Below are positions 31,640 through 40,817 of a DNA stretch of 58,105 bases, piece after piece. The notes under the pieces are model-generated. The model did not search any database, was not told where the DNA came from, and saw only the letters and a program-made list of their open reading frames with translations. The stretch spans positions 1-58,105 of the forward strand of contig CAJUDX010000016.1 in assembly GCA_910584785.1 (NCBI GenBank). Reading direction: 5' to 3'. Every line of letters starts with the position of its first letter. The first letter of the stretch is position 1. The DNA comes from an uncultured Lachnospiraceae bacterium. Lineage in GTDB: Bacteria; Bacillota; Clostridia; Lachnospirales; Lachnospiraceae. Both the position numbers and the translations under genes were made by a program.

Positions 31640-33442
31640 TTGAAAGCGATAAAAGCAGTTAAGGAAGAATTTCACGCCCTGTTTGCCCGTTTTTTTTCCA
31701 TGAAACTTCTGGAAAAGATGTTCCTGTTTTATATTATCGGCGGGATTTTGCCCATGCTTTTTATCGGGATTTACCTGATTCTGGGGACAAACCAGCTGTT
31801 AATTGATCAGGCAAAACAGGCGGAGATGGTGGAACTGGAACTTCTGGGCAGTGAAACGGAGGAAATGTTAAATACGGTGAATACCGCCTCAAAAACCTTT
31901 TATTTTAACGAAAAGCTTGAGGAAATTTCCAGGAAGCAGTACTGGGAGTATCAGGAGTTAGTCAACGATTACCACAACTATACGGAATTTGAAGATTTTG
32001 GAAATTTTTATAACCGCATCGTGGTTTGGATCAGCGTTTATCTGGAAAATGACACAATTACAGAAAATGCCCATTTTCGCAAGGTCAATGAGGAAGTCCG
32101 CAGTGAGGAATGGTATAAAAAAGTTATGCTGCAGGACGGCGGTGCGGTCTGGCAGAGGATGGGGCTTCCTCTGGCCTTAAATCATGAAGATACCCTGGTG
32201 CTCACCCGTCTGTTAAAGACCAGAAAGAGCGAGCCGGTGGGCGTGATGGTGATGTATCTTCGCAAGGAGAGGCTTAGGGAAGAACTCCTCAGCCGAAACA
32301 GCCCAACCATGATGCTGTTAAATCAGGATCAGGAGATTATCTCCTGCGGTGATCCGCTTCCGGTTTCGGCCTTTCGCCGGGAACTTCGGGAGTTTAGCAC
32401 CCCGGGAACGGCCCAGGGGGTTGTGGAACTGGAGGGGAAGGATTATGTGCTTACCTGCTATACCATGCGTCTTGGGGAGTCCGAGGATATTTTACAGATT
32501 GTGGGATTAAAAGCTTATGCGGATATCTTACAGCAGACCGTGCATCAAATCAGCCGCAGTGTGATTATTTTTCTGGTCAGCATCCTGATTTCCTTGGTTT
32601 TAATCCGGCTTTTTTCCCGATCCTTCAGCACCCGGGTCAATCAGTTCAGAACCCAGATGCAGAGGGCGGCGACCGGAAATTTTGACCTGGAACCAAGTCT
32701 GGGAGGAAGCGACGAGATCAGCGATCTGTACGGCTATCTGGGGACAATGATTGGTGATATCCAGCGCCTGTTAGCCGAGATTTATCAGGAACGGCTTCAT
32801 GCAGAACAGTTAAAAACCCAGCAGAGGGAGGCGGAATTTAAGGTTCTGGCAAGCCAGATTAACCCGCATTTTCTGTATAATACCTTGGAAACCATACGCA
32901 TGAAGGCGAGGATTAACCACCAGGCAGAGATTGAAGAACTGGTGAAAATGCTGGCAAAGATCCTGCGTAAAAACCTGCGTGCAGGAGGTCAGGATGTCAG
33001 TATACGGGAAGAGGTGGAGATGGTGGAATCCTATCTGAAAATCCAGCAGTACCGTTTTGAAGAGAGAATACAGTATCAGATTCGACTTCCCGAAGAGCTG
33101 CAGGAATACCGTGTTCTTCCCCTGATTTTGCAGCCGATTGTAGAAAATTCCATTATCCACGGGCTGGAAACCAAGGAGGGAATCGGTCACATCCTGATAG
33201 AAGTGGAGCACGTGGAGGATGCGGTTTTGATTGCCGTGGAGGATGATGGTCTGGGTATCAGCAAAGCGCGTCTTTTGGAAGTACAAAAGGAGATGGAGAG
33301 CCGGAACTTAAACCGCACCCATATCGGTGTATCGAATGTCCACCAGCGCCTGCGCTTAAAATACGGGGAAAACTACGGACTGACCATCAGCAGTATTGAA
33401 GGGAAAATGACCAGGATTGTGATCCGTATCCCTGCGGAATAA
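31640..33442 (+). CDS. YesM-type sensor histidine kinase (no adjacent regulator)
   Basis: Membrane histidine kinase of the LytS/YesM class, 600 residues. Transmembrane segment about 26-48, an extracytoplasmic sensor region, a second transmembrane segment near 303-325, HAMP, then the phospho-acceptor H410 in ASQINPHFLYNTLE and a HATPase domain with QPIVENSIIHG and EDDGLGIS. The TTG at 31640 is 6-7 bases after AGGGGGA and gives a normal amino end; the in-frame TTG at 31613 has no ribosome site. No response-regulator gene follows; instead come an LplB/LplC/LplA-like importer. The unpaired YesN-type regulator at 18856 is a possible partner. Confidence 0.93.
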   Translation: MKAIKAVKEEFHALFARFFSMKLLEKMFLFYIIGGILPMLFIGIYLILGTNQLLIDQAKQAEMVELELLGSETEEMLNTVNTASKTFYFNEKLEEISRKQYWEYQELVNDYHNYTEFEDFGNFYNRIVVWISVYLENDTITENAHFRKVNEEVRSEEWYKKVMLQDGGAVWQRMGLPLALNHEDTLVLTRLLKTRKSEPVGVMVMYLRKERLREELLSRNSPTMMLLNQDQEIISCGDPLPVSAFRRELREFSTPGTAQGVVELEGKDYVLTCYTMRLGESEDILQIVGLKAYADILQQTVHQISRSVIIFLVSILISLVLIRLFSRSFSTRVNQFRTQMQRAATGNFDLEPSLGGSDEISDLYGYLGTMIGDIQRLLAEIYQERLHAEQLKTQQREAEFKVLASQINPHFLYNTLETIRMKARINHQAEIEELVKMLAKILRKNLRAGGQDVSIREEVEMVESYLKIQQYRFEERIQYQIRLPEELQEYRVLPLILQPIVENSIIHGLETKEGIGHILIEVEHVEDAVLIAVEDDGLGISKARLLEVQKEMESRNLNRTHIGVSNVHQRLRLKYGENYGLTISSIEGKMTRIVIRIPAE

Positions 33443-33581
33443 TGGATGGATGTTACAAAAAATAAGGAAAAAAGGGTGACATTTCCACTAAAAATCAGGG
33501 GAAAAAAGGTCTGAATTTCAGGGTATTTATTTTTGCCTTCCGTTTTTATAATAAAAGAAAAAAACGGGAGGTAATCATGGG

Positions 33582-34517
33582 ATGAAAAAACCAAAAAGCA
33601 ACAAAAAATCCAGGCAGCCATTCAGTATGGAATTAATGTGGAAGCAGCGCTATCTGCTGGCTATGTCCGTTCCGTTTCTGATCTGGCTGTTTATTTTCAA
33701 GTATGTCCCGCTATGGGGCTGGACGATGGCATTTCAGGAGGTGGTGCCCAAATCCTTTGCCAAGCCGATATGGGAGAGAAAATTCATCGGTTTTGACAAC
33801 TTTATTCAGGCATTTACCGACCGCCTTTTCGCCCAGACCATGATCAATACCATTGGCATCAGCATTATGGGCATCCTGATCGGCACGGCAGCCGCCATTA
33901 TCTTTGCCCTGTTCTTAAATGAAATCCGTATGCAGGGCTTTAAAAAGCTTACCCAGACCGTATCCTATCTTCCCCATTTCGTGTCCTGGGTTATTATCGC
34001 CAGCATTGCCAAAATGCTCTTAAATGACGGCGGTGCGATTGAAACCATGTTCGGGGTAAACCTGCATCTGATGTCCACCAACTCCCCGCTGTTCTGGATC
34101 GTTGTCTGCTTTATTAACGTGTGGAAAGAGGTCGGCTGGGACGCGATTCTCTACCTTTCCGCGATGGCAGGAATCGACCAGGGTATTTACGAAGCGGCCA
34201 AGGTAGACGGGGCTAACCGCTTCCAGCAGATGTGGCACATCACCCTTCCCGGCATTAAGCCCACGGCGATTGTCCTGCTGATTATGAGCGTGGGAAGTGC
34301 GTTAAATGTCGGCATGGAGCGCCAGATGCTGTTAAGCAACGGTATTGTTCAGGACCATGCCATGGTACTTTCCTGGTTCGCCTATATCCGCGGTATCGGC
34401 TCGAATAATTACGGTCTTGGTACGGCAATCGGTATGTTCCAGTCGGTGGTCGGCCTGATTCTTTTGTTTATTGCCAATAAGATCGCAGGCATGGTCGGCG
34501 AAAGCAAACTGGTATAG
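33582..34517 (+). CDS. Carbohydrate ABC permease, LplB/YtcP-type
   Basis: A 311-residue permease with six predicted helices. The start (WKQRYLLAMSVPFLIWLFIF, KYVPLWGWTMAFQEV) and the end (SNNYGLGTAIGMFQSVVGLI, ANKIAGMVGESKLV) are hallmarks of the LplB subgroup, which works with LplC- and LplA-like partners on complex oligosaccharides. The ATPase-contact loop is YEAAKVDGANRFQQMWHITL. It starts 12 bases after GGGAGG, following the kinase gene by 139 bp. A TATAAT at 33547-33552 may be a separate -10, without a clear -35. No ATPase gene is in the cluster. Confidence 0.94.
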   Translation: MKKPKSNKKSRQPFSMELMWKQRYLLAMSVPFLIWLFIFKYVPLWGWTMAFQEVVPKSFAKPIWERKFIGFDNFIQAFTDRLFAQTMINTIGISIMGILIGTAAAIIFALFLNEIRMQGFKKLTQTVSYLPHFVSWVIIASIAKMLLNDGGAIETMFGVNLHLMSTNSPLFWIVVCFINVWKEVGWDAILYLSAMAGIDQGIYEAAKVDGANRFQQMWHITLPGIKPTAIVLLIMSVGSALNVGMERQMLLSNGIVQDHAMVLSWFAYIRGIGSNNYGLGTAIGMFQSVVGLILLFIANKIAGMVGESKLV

Positions 34518-34529
34518 GAGGGGATAAGG

Positions 34530-35405
34530 ATGAAGATAGAAAGCAGGAAAACAGCATTTGACTACATACTTATGGTACTGTTTTGCGGTATGATTGTGAT
34601 GACGGTTTATCCGTTTTTAAACGTACTTGCCATCTCCTTAAATGACCCGATGGATACCATGCGAAACGTTAATTTCGTTATTCCAAGACAGTTTACCTTA
34701 GCCAATTATAAGTATATTTTTTCGGAAAATAATATGATGCAGCCGATGATTATGTCGGTGGTAAAGACCTTAGTCGGCACGGGTCTTGGAGTGGTTTTTA
34801 CGGCAATGCTTGCCTATGTATTAAGCCGGAAAGACTTTTATTTTAACAAATCCTTCACCATTATTTTCATCGTAACCATGTACGTCAGCGGCGGTATGAT
34901 TCCTGAATACCTTTTAATTATGCGGACGCTGCGCATGGGAAATAACTTCTGGGTATACATTATTCCCGGCCTGATTTGGGTTTATAATGTTATTCTGGTG
35001 CGCTCCTTTATCGAAGGTATGCCTTTAGCATTACAGGAAGCGGCAAAGATTGACGGGGCGAATGATTTTACGATTTGGCTGAAGGTTATTCTTCCTCTGT
35101 GCAAGCCGGTTCTGGCTACGGTGGCCCTATTTATCGCTGTGGGACAGTGGAACTCCTTTATGGACACTTATCTCTATGCGCGTGAACTGCCTACCCTGCA
35201 GTATGTTCTGTACGAGATTATGGAGAGTGCGCAGATCAAAGTCGATCCTCACGCAGCCGCACTTGGACAGGTGGCAAATACCGTTTCCCCGATGTCGGTG
35301 CGCATGGCAGTAACCGTGGTTGCAACCGTTCCAATTCTGGTGGTTTATCCGTTCTTACAAAAGTATTTCGTAGGCGGCATGACCTTAGGAGCTGTGAAAG
35401 ACTGA
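34530..35405 (+). CDS. Carbohydrate ABC permease, LplC/YtcP-type
   Basis: Second permease of the importer, 291 residues with six predicted helices. It carries the early motif YPFLNVLAISLNDP, the ATPase-contact loop QEAAKIDGANDFTIWLKVIL, and the C-terminal pattern FLQKYFVGGMTLGAVKD shared by the LplC/YtcP group. It begins 12 bp after the first permease gene with AGGAGG ahead of its ATG, so the two are co-translated from one message with the binding-protein gene downstream. Confidence 0.94.
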   Translation: MKIESRKTAFDYILMVLFCGMIVMTVYPFLNVLAISLNDPMDTMRNVNFVIPRQFTLANYKYIFSENNMMQPMIMSVVKTLVGTGLGVVFTAMLAYVLSRKDFYFNKSFTIIFIVTMYVSGGMIPEYLLIMRTLRMGNNFWVYIIPGLIWVYNVILVRSFIEGMPLALQEAAKIDGANDFTIWLKVILPLCKPVLATVALFIAVGQWNSFMDTYLYARELPTLQYVLYEIMESAQIKVDPHAAALGQVANTVSPMSVRMAVTVVATVPILVVYPFLQKYFVGGMTLGAVKD

Positions 35406-35446
35406 TGGGAGCATGTGAACCGTAACATGAAAGGAGGAAAAGGATA

Positions 35447-37096
35447 ATGATAAAAAGAAGAATAGGCGCTTTTGCCCTGGCTGCTGCCCTGTGTGCGGGG
35501 ATGATGGCAGGCTGTTCCCCCAAGGAGGAAAGCCAGATTGGCGAGGACGGCGTCCTGGAACTGGAATTTTATAATGCGGACGGCGAAGAGGATCTATGGG
35601 ATAATGCCGTAGCCGAAGCCATTACCGAGGCCACCGGCGTCCGCTTAAAGATTGACTACCCGGTGGCGGCCCAGGATATGAAGGTTGCCTTAATGATTGC
35701 CGAGCAGAATTTCCCGGATATTATTTATGCAAAGGGCGACGCCGCCAGTTTAATCGACGCGGGCGCGTTATTGGATTTAACGGATTTAATTGAAGAATAC
35801 GGGCCGAATATTAAAAAGCTTTACGGCGATCAGTTTGATAAACTTAAATACTCCAAGGAAGATCCTTCGATTTACCAGCTGTCATCTTACGCCATTGGTT
35901 CTGAGAATTATAAAAGTTCAGGAACCGCGCAGATCCAGTGGGATGTATTAAAAGAAAATAACTATGAGGTTCCAAGAACCTTGGATGAACTGGAAAAGAT
36001 GCTTAAGGATTATATTGCCGCACATCCGACGACAGATAAAGGACTTTCCACCATTGGCTTTACCTTATCGGCCTCGGACTGGCACTGGATGATTACCCTG
36101 GGAAATCCCGCCGGAACAATTGCCAACGGTGAACCGGATAACGGACAGTGGCTGGTCGATGAGAACTATAACGCGGTGTATAAGTTCCGTTCGGACGAGG
36201 AGAGAGAGTATTTCCGCTGGATGAACCGGATGTACAATGAAGGCATATTAGATCCTGAATTTGCCACCCAGACCCATGAGGATTATATTGCCAAAATCTC
36301 TTCAGGGCGTGTGCTGGCCCTGTTTGATACGGACTGGGATTATGAGGATGCAGAGCGGGTATTAAAATCCGACGGCAAGCTGGGAAAGACTTATGCGCCG
36401 CTTCCTATGACGATGAATGAAGATGTCAAGTGCCCTCTTTTAATGGATCAGGGTCTTGTGGTCGGTCAGGGCGTGGCGATTACGACGGCGTGCAAGTATC
36501 CGGTGGAGGCGATTAAGTTTATCGACTACCTGTGCTCGGATGAAGGACAGGTACTGACGAATTGGGGAATAAAAGATGTCAACTATTTTGTGGATGAAAA
36601 CGGGAAGAGATACCGCACGCCGGAGGAGATCGAGGAGTCAAGCGCCAACCAGAATTATAAGAAAGAAACGGGTGTGGGACGCTATAATTTCCCCTTCCCA
36701 GCCTATGGTACAGGTATGCTGGATGCCACGGGAAATCCCTATACGACGGCAAGCAAGGAAGCGGTAATTGCAGAGTATAATGAGGAGCAAAAGGCGGCAT
36801 GTGAGGCTTGGGGAGTGGATCTTTTGCTGGATATTTTCCCGCAGAAAGAAGAGTTTGAAATCCCGGAATTTCCGCCGATTTGGGCTTACGTTATGCCGGC
36901 AGAGTTTACGGATTTGAACAATAAGCTGGATGAGGTGGCCTGGTCGAGTCTGATTACTTGTGTGATTGGAAAGCCCGAGGCGTTTGATGCCAACTATGAT
37001 GCCATGATCGCCAGTCTGGAAGCTACGGGAATGAGCAGGGCAGAGGAGATTTTGACGGAGATGGTGAAGGATAAAGTGGCGTTAGTGGAAGAGTAG
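35447..37096 (+). CDS. Oligosaccharide-binding lipoprotein, LplA/YtcQ-type
   Basis: A 549-residue solute-binding protein, longer than the ~460 of the other importer and typical of the LplA/YtcQ group for large sugar ligands. Signal peptide with lipobox MAGC, Cys23 lipid-modified. Binding-domain landmarks are LELEFYNADGEEDLWDN, the ATGVRLKIDYPV strand, and the long C-terminal stretch PIWAYVMPAEFTDLNNKLDE. Aromatic residues in ASDWHWMITL and DTDWDYED probably stack on sugar rings. It closes the operon; no hairpin terminator is seen directly downstream, where repeat copy C lies. Confidence 0.93.
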   Translation: MIKRRIGAFALAAALCAGMMAGCSPKEESQIGEDGVLELEFYNADGEEDLWDNAVAEAITEATGVRLKIDYPVAAQDMKVALMIAEQNFPDIIYAKGDAASLIDAGALLDLTDLIEEYGPNIKKLYGDQFDKLKYSKEDPSIYQLSSYAIGSENYKSSGTAQIQWDVLKENNYEVPRTLDELEKMLKDYIAAHPTTDKGLSTIGFTLSASDWHWMITLGNPAGTIANGEPDNGQWLVDENYNAVYKFRSDEEREYFRWMNRMYNEGILDPEFATQTHEDYIAKISSGRVLALFDTDWDYEDAERVLKSDGKLGKTYAPLPMTMNEDVKCPLLMDQGLVVGQGVAITTACKYPVEAIKFIDYLCSDEGQVLTNWGIKDVNYFVDENGKRYRTPEEIEESSANQNYKKETGVGRYNFPFPAYGTGMLDATGNPYTTASKEAVIAEYNEEQKAACEAWGVDLLLDIFPQKEEFEIPEFPPIWAYVMPAEFTDLNNKLDEVAWSSLITCVIGKPEAFDANYDAMIASLEATGMSRAEEILTEMVKDKVALVEE

Positions 37097-37227
37097 GGGA
37101 ACTTTTAGATTTATGGGTACTTAGTGGTTATGAAAATGCAGGGAGGAGTCGGGTGGCTCCTTCCTGTTTGAGGTGTAAGGGACGGACTTGGGATCATGCT
37201 AATTCCCTAATTAGTAAAAGTATATAG

Positions 37228-37392
37228 TTTAACCTATCAAGGAAGTCCCCCGCTTCTAAGTCGCAAAGATGAAAGCGGTGGGTTGGGGGACTTACTTGTG
37301 TCAGGTGGGGTGCAAGCCCCATCTGACAAGCTGCGATAGCAGCATAGGATTATGAGGAAGTAACGGAGTGGATTCCGAGTTTCCTTTGACTC
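37228..37392 (+). repeat. Multi-hairpin dispersed repeat, copy C
   Basis: A 165-bp repeat, inverted relative to copy B. In order: hairpin 1 (CCCCCGCTT...AAGCGGTGGG plus GGGGGACTT), hairpin 2 (GTCAGGTGGGG-TGCAAG-CCCCATCTGAC), hairpin 3 (GCTGC-GATA-GCAGC) and hairpin 4 (CGGA...TCCG). The differences from copy B mostly keep base pairing, for example GCAGC versus GTAGC in hairpin 3 (G-C to G-U). The structured ends recall palindrome-associated elements derived from IS200/IS605, but no transposase is present. The copy ends only 20 bp before the GH42 start, just upstream of its ribosome site. Confidence 0.85.
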
Positions 37393-37411
37393 ATTTTGGA
37401 GGAAATTTTAT

Positions 37412-39454
37412 ATGGAAAAGAAGAGATATGGAACTTTTTTTGGAAATGAAAGAGTAACGAAACTCCCTTTTGGCGGGGATTATAACCCGGAGCAGTGGCC
37501 GGAGGAGGTCTGGGAGGAGGATATGCGGCTGTTTGCCTTAGCGGGGGTGGATTGTGTTACTTTGAATACCTTTAGCTGGGCTTCTTTGCAGACGGATGAG
37601 GATACTTATTGTTTTGATAAGCTGGATAAGATTATGGATTTGGTGAAGAAGAACGGGCTGCATGTGATTCTTGCGACTTCTACGGCAGCACACCCGGCCT
37701 GGATGGCGAGGAAGTATCCTGAGATTTTGCGGACGGAGTTTTCGGGACTTAGGCGGAAGTTTGGGAGCAGGCATAATTCCTGTCCGAACAGTCCGGTGTT
37801 TCAGATGTATGCTAAGCGGCTTGCGGGGAAGCTTGCCGAACGGTATGGGAAGTCGGGGAATGTGATTGCCTGGCATATTGGGAATGAATACGGCGGGGCC
37901 TGTTACTGTGAGCGGTGTGAGGCGGCGTTTCGGGTGTGGCTGAAGGAGAAGTATGGGACGATAGAGGAGCTTAACAGGGCATGGAATACTTGTTTTTGGG
38001 GGCATGTGTTTTATGATTGGGAGGAGGTTGTGGTTCCTAATCTGCAGAGTGAGCATTTTGAGGAGAACCGGACGACGTTTCAGGGGATTTCCCTGGATTA
38101 CCGGCGGTTTTGTTCGGATTCTTTGCTTGCCAATTACCGGGCGGAGTATGAGGCGGTGAAGGCGGTGACGCCGGATATTCCGGTGACGACGAATCTGATG
38201 GGGGCGTATAAGGAACTGGATTATCAGAAGTGGGCGAAGTACATGGACTTTGTTTCCTGGGATAATTATCCGGCGAATGATACGCCGGCGGTGGAGATTG
38301 CCATGAATCATGATTTGATGCGGGGGATTAAGCAGGGGCAGCCGTTTGCGCTGATGGAGCAGACGCCGAGTGTGACGAACTGGCTTTCCTATAATGCTTT
38401 AAAAAGGCCGGGTGTGATGCGGCTGTTAAGCTATCAGGCGGTGGCGCACGGGGCGGATACGGTGTTGTTTTTTCAGATGAGGAGGAGTATTGGGGCCTGT
38501 GAGAAGTACCACGGGGCGCTGATTGACCATGCGGGGCATGAGCATACGCGGGTGTTTCGGGAGATGGCAGCGTTAGGACAGGAATTAAAGGAACTGGGAA
38601 GTCAGGTGATGGGAAGCCGGATTAGGGCGAAGGCGGCGATTGTGGTGGACTGGGACAACTGGTGGGCGCTGGAGTATTCGGCGGGGCCAAGCTGTGATTT
38701 GAGGTATATGGATGAGGTGAAGAGGTATTATGCGGCGTTTGATGAGCTGAATATTCCGGTGGATTTGATTTCGGTGGAGGACGATTTGGGGAAGTATTCG
38801 CTGGTGGCTGCGCCGGTGCTTTATATGGTAAAGACGGGGTATGAACGGGAGCTGAAACGGTTTGTGGAAGATGGGGGGACGCTCATTGCTACGTTTTTTT
38901 CGGGGATGGTAGAGGAACATGATCTGGTGATTACCGGGGGATATCCGGGGAGATTGAGGGATATTTTCGGGGTTTGGGTGGAGGAGATTGACGCCCTGCC
39001 TGTGGGGGAGAGGAATGGGTTTAGCTGGAGGGGTAAGCAGTATCCGGCGGAGCTTTTATGTGATCTTATGCATCTGGAAACGGCAGAGAGCGAGGCGGAA
39101 TACGAAAAGGATTTCTACGCGGGAACGCCGGTGATTGTTCGGAACCGGCTGGGGAAAGGAAACACCTGGTATGTGGGGACGAGGAGCAATGCGGAGTTTT
39201 ACCGGGATTTTCTGCGCGAGGTGACAAGGGAAGCCGGGATGGAGGAGATCTGGACGCCCAGGGACGGGGTGGAGGTCTGTGTGAGGGAGAATGACAGGGA
39301 GAAGTTTTATTTCTTTTTAAATCACCGGCAGGAGGATGTGGAGATGACGATGGAGAAGAGCGGGTGCAATTTACTGGAAAAGCGGGATTATGCGGCGGGA
39401 GAGAAAGCGGTGCTTGCGGGTAAGGGGGTGATGATTTACCAGGTGGAGCGATAG
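37412..39454 (+). CDS. GH42 beta-galactosidase
   Basis: Cytoplasmic beta-galactosidase of family GH42, 680 residues, no signal peptide. The start LPFGGDYNPEQWPEEVWEED is characteristic. The acid/base is E159 in WHIGNEYGG and the nucleophile E316 in ALMEQTPS. A Cys cluster in CYCERCEAAF is the usual GH42 zinc site. The trimerisation domain and a short C-terminal beta domain follow. In this locus it could remove the beta-1,2-galactose of xyloglucan side chains; GH42 enzymes also act on galactan and arabinogalactan oligosaccharides. TGGAGG precedes the ATG. The codons are strikingly G-ending (GGG, CGG, GTG) compared with neighbours. A terminator closes the gene. Confidence 0.95.
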   Translation: MEKKRYGTFFGNERVTKLPFGGDYNPEQWPEEVWEEDMRLFALAGVDCVTLNTFSWASLQTDEDTYCFDKLDKIMDLVKKNGLHVILATSTAAHPAWMARKYPEILRTEFSGLRRKFGSRHNSCPNSPVFQMYAKRLAGKLAERYGKSGNVIAWHIGNEYGGACYCERCEAAFRVWLKEKYGTIEELNRAWNTCFWGHVFYDWEEVVVPNLQSEHFEENRTTFQGISLDYRRFCSDSLLANYRAEYEAVKAVTPDIPVTTNLMGAYKELDYQKWAKYMDFVSWDNYPANDTPAVEIAMNHDLMRGIKQGQPFALMEQTPSVTNWLSYNALKRPGVMRLLSYQAVAHGADTVLFFQMRRSIGACEKYHGALIDHAGHEHTRVFREMAALGQELKELGSQVMGSRIRAKAAIVVDWDNWWALEYSAGPSCDLRYMDEVKRYYAAFDELNIPVDLISVEDDLGKYSLVAAPVLYMVKTGYERELKRFVEDGGTLIATFFSGMVEEHDLVITGGYPGRLRDIFGVWVEEIDALPVGERNGFSWRGKQYPAELLCDLMHLETAESEAEYEKDFYAGTPVIVRNRLGKGNTWYVGTRSNAEFYRDFLREVTREAGMEEIWTPRDGVEVCVRENDREKFYFFLNHRQEDVEMTMEKSGCNLLEKRDYAAGEKAVLAGKGVMIYQVER

Positions 39455-39526
39455 GAACCGGTAATCTAGAAACGGATGGAATTTTATCATAGAAACGATA
39501 GAATAGAAATCGATGGAACGAAGAGG

Positions 39527-39560
39527 GCCGGGAAGCAGTTGATTACTTCCCGGCGATTTT
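39527..39560 (+). terminator. Terminator after GH42
   Basis: GCCGGGAAG (39527-39535) pairs with CTTCCCGGC (39546-39554) and is followed by five T. The gene on the other strand ends 12 bp further on, so the hairpin may serve both directions. Confidence 0.88.
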
Positions 39561-39571
39561 TCTTTGTTATT

Positions 39572-40663
39572 TTATAATGCCCGCATCACTGGATTATACC
39601 GCAATTCCAAAAATCCGTTAAAGTCTTTATTGTACATTTTTTCCAGATCTTTGCTGTAGCCAACGACCATCTGTGCCTGTTCATCGACATAGATTTTTAA
39701 GGCTTCCTGGGTGTTTTTCTCGCTCAGGCTGATGCCGTGCTGGGTTCTGTCTTTGGTGAACAGGCGCATTTCACTTACGCTGTAGCGTCCGGTGCGGCTG
39801 TAGTAGTAGCCCCAGATCAGGTCACTGTTGGTCAGGATGTAGGCCTTGTTGCCCTGCATGTAGATGGTCCATTTTTTCCCAATCCATACATCAGAAGAAA
39901 TCAGGTGAGCACGGTTAAAGTCCTCTTCGATCTCCTCCATGGAAACGGTTGGGTTTTTCTGCAGGTACTGCTGTAAGGACTTCATGTAGGCGCTGCTGAA
40001 CAGTCCGACGGCGCTGAGGATGGCAAAGAGAAGGAGGAAAGCACTTACTGCCATTAATACCCAGAATAAGGTGGAATTTACACCGCCGATGTTTTTGGTA
40101 TCCAGTTCATAGAAGTACAGCTTGTTTAAGTTGGCTTCTGCAATTCCCAGTTCATCTAAAGCTTTTTGGAAATAGCGTTCGGTCTGGGAATCCATTTTGT
40201 TCCAGACGCCGGTAATTTTTACTGGTTCCGGCGGTGCAATGGTTCCTGTTTCATCATTTAAGTATTCGTAGGTCTGGTCGATTTTGGCAGTCATCTCGTC
40301 CTGACGTTTTTTGTTTAAGTAAATACTGTAAAAGTACCAGACATCTTCCGTGCTTCCCGATTCGGGAACAGCCTGAAATACCAGGTAACTGTAGCCGTTG
40401 GTTGAGGTGGTTTTGCTGCCGGACTTCCTTGTGGTTGTGGTGGTGTGTTCAATGTAGTCATACAGGAAGTATTCTGCTTCAACGCTTACATATTTACCCT
40501 CATAAGTTTCTGGTGCTGCGGTGATATCCATTTTCGTTGGGCCGGTGATTACGTCAAAGATGGAAAATTTTGTAATTGCCAGCATAATTCCAATCCCAAT
40601 GATAGAAAGGATGATACGCCATAGATTAGATTTTCTTGCTTTTTTCTTGAGTGTCTCTAACAT
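39572..40663 (-). CDS. Membrane protein of unknown function (possibly DUF6709-like)
   Basis: A 363-residue protein with one N-terminal transmembrane segment (about 15-40), an exposed domain of about 150 residues with a Thr/Ser-rich loop (HTTTTTRKSGSKTTST), a second segment (about 199-228) and a cytoplasmic C-terminal domain with several Tyr and Trp (SDLIWGYYYSRTGRYSV). I do not recognise a catalytic motif. The layout resembles proteins labelled DUF6709 in Lachnospiraceae, but this is from memory and unverified. It lies between GH42 and GH94 genes, on the same strand as GH94 and 154 bp after it. The upstream gap contains repeated TTCACAAA units (about 40690-40720) and an A/T-rich stretch. Confidence 0.75.
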   Translation of the reverse strand: MLETLKKKARKSNLWRIILSIIGIGIMLAITKFSIFDVITGPTKMDITAAPETYEGKYVSVEAEYFLYDYIEHTTTTTRKSGSKTTSTNGYSYLVFQAVPESGSTEDVWYFYSIYLNKKRQDEMTAKIDQTYEYLNDETGTIAPPEPVKITGVWNKMDSQTERYFQKALDELGIAEANLNKLYFYELDTKNIGGVNSTLFWVLMAVSAFLLLFAILSAVGLFSSAYMKSLQQYLQKNPTVSMEEIEEDFNRAHLISSDVWIGKKWTIYMQGNKAYILTNSDLIWGYYYSRTGRYSVSEMRLFTKDRTQHGISLSEKNTQEALKIYVDEQAQMVVGYSKDLEKMYNKDFNGFLELRYNPVMRAL

Positions 40664-40817
40664 CTCGTTCTCCTCCGGTTTTTTAGTGGTTCACAAAAAT
40701 TTCACAAATTGTTCACAAATAAATATACTATATTTCTCTGTATTTGTCTACCTAAATTGTGTTCATAAGAGGGGAAAAATCAAAAAATGGGGCAAAAAAT
40801 ATAACATTTTTTCAGGA

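Noticed and set aside
37538..38311. Long open frame (257 codons) on the minus strand inside the GH42 gene
   Set aside because: It lies wholly opposite a clear GH42 enzyme; the predicted protein is an Arg/Pro/His/Ile-rich mirror of the G-rich codons and has no ribosome site.
39755..39762. GTGAACAG, the end motif of the small mobile family
   Set aside because: It lies in the coding sequence of the membrane protein with no partner end or flanking duplication; chance match.
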